Shown one piece after another: positions 5,591 to 7,806 of a stretch of 7,806 nucleotides of DNA. This stretch comes from Candidatus Zixiibacteriota bacterium (lineage in GTDB: Bacteria; Zixibacteria; MSB-5A5; GN15; FEB-12), in contig DAOWMZ010000066.1 in NCBI GenBank assembly GCA_030642845.1, forward strand, positions 1 through 7,806, in the 5' to 3' direction. The notes under the pieces were generated by a model, which made no database searches, was not told the origin of the DNA, and saw only the letters and a list, made by a program, of their open reading frames with translations. Each line of letters starts with the position of its first letter. Within the stretch, counting starts at the first letter, position 1. The position numbers and the translations under genes were made by a program.

Positions 5591-7054
5591 TTATAAGCCC
5601 GAACCATCATCCTCTTCATCAACAAAATCAGGTGCAATATCAATCAATCCGGATTTTAACATTTCGTCCCAGTTTTTATTAAAAATCTCCCCGGTAACAT
5701 TGGAATGAACAAGCCTCATATATCCAAGCCACTCCTCAAAAATAAATACTTTCCCTTCTTTGAAGCTGTAGTACCGCCATACTTCATACGCATCCTGCTG
5801 CATAGGAACTTCACGATTTTCGAGTTCATCCCATTGGCCATACGACATAAGCACTCTTCCCCTGTCGCTGAACCAGCCGTCGCTTTTATCTTCATTCTCC
5901 GAAAAATGGTCATTAGCAAATTTGTAATAGGCAATCAGATCCTGGCGAGTAACAATCTCTCCAAAACGGTTTTTGGGTTTTTTATCTTTCCAGTACTGTT
6001 TAAGAAAATTATTCTTTCCTACATCGGATAACCGATTCAATGCCTGCTTCTCCTGAGCATCCATTATATATGTAACCAGATTTAATTTTTCCTTAAGAGT
6101 CAGTTCATAGTAGGGATCATATGATTGGAAATTTTCAATCGCCAAAGTCACTTCTTCTGATGATAATATCCTGAACAAACTTAAACTTGTATCAGTCTTA
6201 TTACTGGAAATATCGGTTGCGATAATTTGCAGTTGATATAAATCTGTAAGCCAGTCTTTTATCTCAAAGGATTCGGCCAAGACAGCACTGTTCCCCGGCT
6301 TGTCAATTCTTCTCACTCCAAGTGGTTTGAATATAGAGTCATTTCGTAAAACATTATAGGTGATTTGAATTTTGGATGGGGACTCTTCATTATAATCAAG
6401 ATTATACAATTCAAAATACATATATATAATAGAATCATTGTCACTAAACATCGAAACGGGATTGTGAATGATATAAAAATCATTTCGAACCAACCGCATG
6501 TTGACAGCTTGCGAGTCAATAACCGGTTTGATATCAAAAGCAAGGATTGGTCCACCAATAGATAAATTATTCTTCATGGGAGGTTCAACAATTATCTTGT
6601 CTATAAAAGCTTTCCCACTCCGCTTGCTGACGACATCAATTACATGAAGCCTTGCTGAATAAATTCCCGGTTTAATAAGCAAAGCCAGCTTATTAAACAA
6701 TTTAATTCCCGACTGTAGTGATTCTGTCCTGTTATTGACTCTTACAGAAAAATAGGTAGTTATTGAATCTACTGCGATACCTAAAGTATTGAAAAGATCA
6801 ACCTGTGCAAATATTCTCGAATAAAGTTTTTGCTCTTCCCCTTCAGGGTGGAAAAATTCAAACTCGTTCCTGTTAAGAGAAAACGGGAATTCTACAAGTG
6901 AAACCGAATCAAACTGAGGATCGGCAAAGACTACGGCACCGGAATAGACAGTCAGAGAGTTTTTTATATCATCCTGAGCATTTATTCCTGTAGCAATAAA
7001 AAAAAGTAAAACAAAACATAATTGTTTTAAAATAGTATTCATAATTAATTTCAT
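5591..7054 (-). CDS. GWxTD-domain exported protein (GWFSD variant)
   Basis: This 487-residue protein has a signal peptide (about 1-26, ending ATGINA, then QDD). It continues with β-rich Ig-like segments to about residue 300, a helical linker (~310-390) and a C-terminal GWxTD domain. The domain core reads GWFSDRGRVLMSYGQWDEL (393-411), followed by DAYEVWRYYSFKEGKVFIFE, where the family shows a tyrosine/tryptophan-rich strand. Ser replaces the usual Thr of the name-giving motif. GWxTD proteins are widespread in Acidobacteriota, Zixibacteria, KSB1 and relatives, usually exported and often in tandem; their function is not established to my knowledge. The tail is acidic (DFVDEEDDGSGL). The start at 7054 has an excellent GGAGGA ribosome-binding site 6 nt away that overlaps the end of the upstream GWxTD gene, indicating translational coupling in an operon. 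The gene converges on the DUF1573 operon across a shared terminator. Family assignment is strong; function unknown. Confidence 0.87.
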   Translation of the reverse strand: MKLIMNTILKQLCFVLLFFIATGINAQDDIKNSLTVYSGAVVFADPQFDSVSLVEFPFSLNRNEFEFFHPEGEEQKLYSRIFAQVDLFNTLGIAVDSITTYFSVRVNNRTESLQSGIKLFNKLALLIKPGIYSARLHVIDVVSKRSGKAFIDKIIVEPPMKNNLSIGGPILAFDIKPVIDSQAVNMRLVRNDFYIIHNPVSMFSDNDSIIYMYFELYNLDYNEESPSKIQITYNVLRNDSIFKPLGVRRIDKPGNSAVLAESFEIKDWLTDLYQLQIIATDISSNKTDTSLSLFRILSSEEVTLAIENFQSYDPYYELTLKEKLNLVTYIMDAQEKQALNRLSDVGKNNFLKQYWKDKKPKNRFGEIVTRQDLIAYYKFANDHFSENEDKSDGWFSDRGRVLMSYGQWDELENREVPMQQDAYEVWRYYSFKEGKVFIFEEWLGYMRLVHSNVTGEIFNKNWDEMLKSGLIDIAPDFVDEEDDGSGL

Positions 7055-7060
7055 CTATAT

Positions 7061-7069
7061 TCCTCCACC
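7061..7069 (-). promoter_or_regulatory. Ribosome-binding site coupling the two GWxTD genes
   Basis: On the minus strand GGTGGAGGA lies 6 nt before the ATG at 7054, and its first G is the last base of the upstream gene's TAG stop. This selects the ATG at 7054 over the second Met four codons later and implies coupled translation. Confidence 0.8.
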
Positions 7070-7806
7070 TAAAAATCAGGTCGCTGATTAAGACCATCGT
7101 AGGGAAAGATCAGCTTATAATCGCCATCTTCATTATCATCAACAAAAGTAAATCTTCGATATGGTCCATCCTCATAATAATGCCAAATTTGATATGGTCT
7201 TCCTTCGGTATTGAAGGGGTAGTCATCAATCTGATTCGGTTCGCCGAATTGAATTAAAACTCTGCCCCGATCAGTCCGCCAGCCTTCTCTATGCATTACA
7301 GTAAATAGACGAGTAGCGACGTTAATTCGGTAATAAAATTTAACTTTTAATTCATTAATTTTTGTGGTTGGATCAGGATCTTTTGATGCCCAGAATTTAT
7401 TAAAAGCCTCTACTCTTTTCTTATTATCCTTAATATTCTTCAATTCTTTAATCTCACTGGGATTAGCAATATATTCCAGTTGTGAAACAGCTTCCTTATA
7501 ACGATACTTGATTAGAGATTTTTGATTCCATGTGACTTCAAACTTCTTCTTTTTCTCATCAAGTTTCTTATATCTTCTCCCTCGTATTCGGACAAAAAGT
7601 TCATACTCTCCCGGTTTGAACTCATCAAGAGTAATCTCGCGTAATTGCCTGGTCACTGGTTCTTCCAACTTAGTATTGATGGTATCTCGATACATTAAGC
7701 CATAGCGATCATGTCGCAATATAGTCTCAAGTATAATTTCTTCAGTAGAATTTGTGCCTCGATAGATTTCCATATAATACAAAAATTTATCTTTATCATC
7801 CATCCT
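7069..7806 (-). CDS. GWxTD-domain protein, N-terminus beyond the window
   Basis: At least 245 codons of a second GWxTD protein are present. The frame remains open at the right edge. The first ATG (7803) leads straight into mid-protein β sequence (KFLYYMEIYRG) with no signal peptide, so the true start probably lies outside. A β-sandwich segment (~1-92 of the visible part, including LDEFKPGEYELFVRIRGRR) precedes a lysine-rich helical linker and the GWxTD domain: EGWRTDRGRVLIQFGEPNQI (173-192), then GRPYQIWHYYEDG and RRFTFVDDNEDGDYKLI. This copy has the canonical GWxTD residues and the FGEPN turn, unlike its downstream neighbour. It ends in TAG 14 bp before the next gene's start, so the two form an operon. 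The pair has the same overall plan but has diverged clearly. Function is not established. Confidence 0.88.
   Translation of the reverse strand, partial: RMDDKDKFLYYMEIYRGTNSTEEIILETILRHDRYGLMYRDTINTKLEEPVTRQLREITLDEFKPGEYELFVRIRGRRYKKLDEKKKKFEVTWNQKSLIKYRYKEAVSQLEYIANPSEIKELKNIKDNKKRVEAFNKFWASKDPDPTTKINELKVKFYYRINVATRLFTVMHREGWRTDRGRVLIQFGEPNQIDDYPFNTEGRPYQIWHYYEDGPYRRFTFVDDNEDGDYKLIFPYDGLNQRPDF

Noticed and set aside
5705..6031. Plus-strand 108-codon frame opposite the GWxTD gene
   Set aside because: It is antisense to the conserved GWxTD domain, with no ribosome-binding site and no family resemblance.
1..7806. CRISPR array, tRNA, rRNA or insertion sequence
   Set aside because: No regularly spaced repeats, tRNA-like cloverleaf with conserved T-loop, rRNA segments or transposase motifs were seen.

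Overview
The window is an AT-rich bacterial segment, probably from an uncultured member of the FCB superphylum or a neighbouring phylum. Three things suggest this: a dockerin-like protein ending in a type IX secretion (T9SS) type A sorting domain with the NYPNPFN signature, two tandem GWxTD-domain proteins, and small DUF1573-type exported proteins. These families are typical of Zixibacteria-, KSB1-, Marinimicrobia-, Cloacimonadota- and Bacteroidota-like genomes. The exact phylum cannot be fixed from this sequence.

Layout, left to right. (1) The 3' end of an exported dockerin-like/T9SS protein (+, to 814). (2) A 272-bp intergenic stretch with two inverted repeats that looks like a dispersed non-coding repeat. 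(3) A two-gene + strand operon: an exported papain-fold aminopeptidase of the bleomycin hydrolase family (1087-2490, TTG start), then 6 bp later a GlcD/D-lactate-dehydrogenase-type FAD oxidoreductase (2497-3858). (4) A promoter-like TTGACA-N16-TATTTT, then two tandem paralogous DUF1573-type exported proteins (4018-4707 and 4775-5518). (5) A strong bidirectional terminator (5537-5571) between convergent genes. (6) A minus-strand operon of two GWxTD proteins (7054-5591 and the 3' part of one running off the right edge).

The main discovery candidate is the second DUF1573-type gene. A single in-frame TGA (4976-4978, codon 68) interrupts it exactly where the family's first cysteine of the G-C-x-C motif belongs. 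The intact upstream paralogue has Cys-Ser-Cys there; this gene reads Gly-UGA-Gly-Cys. The frame is open and conserved for another 179 codons. An RNA hairpin begins 12 nt after the TGA, and its apical loop lies at the distance expected of a bacterial SECIS. TGA is used as a normal stop by the flavoprotein gene in the same window. The simplest reading is an exported selenoprotein with a U-x-C redox motif, next to a Cys-containing paralogue. I am not aware of DUF1573 being an established selenoprotein family, but could not search. The competing explanations are a recent nonsense mutation or a sequencing error.

The exported proteins (T9SS cargo, secreted peptidase, DUF1573 pair, GWxTD pair) give the region a cell-envelope character. 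No direct functional link between the operons is visible.
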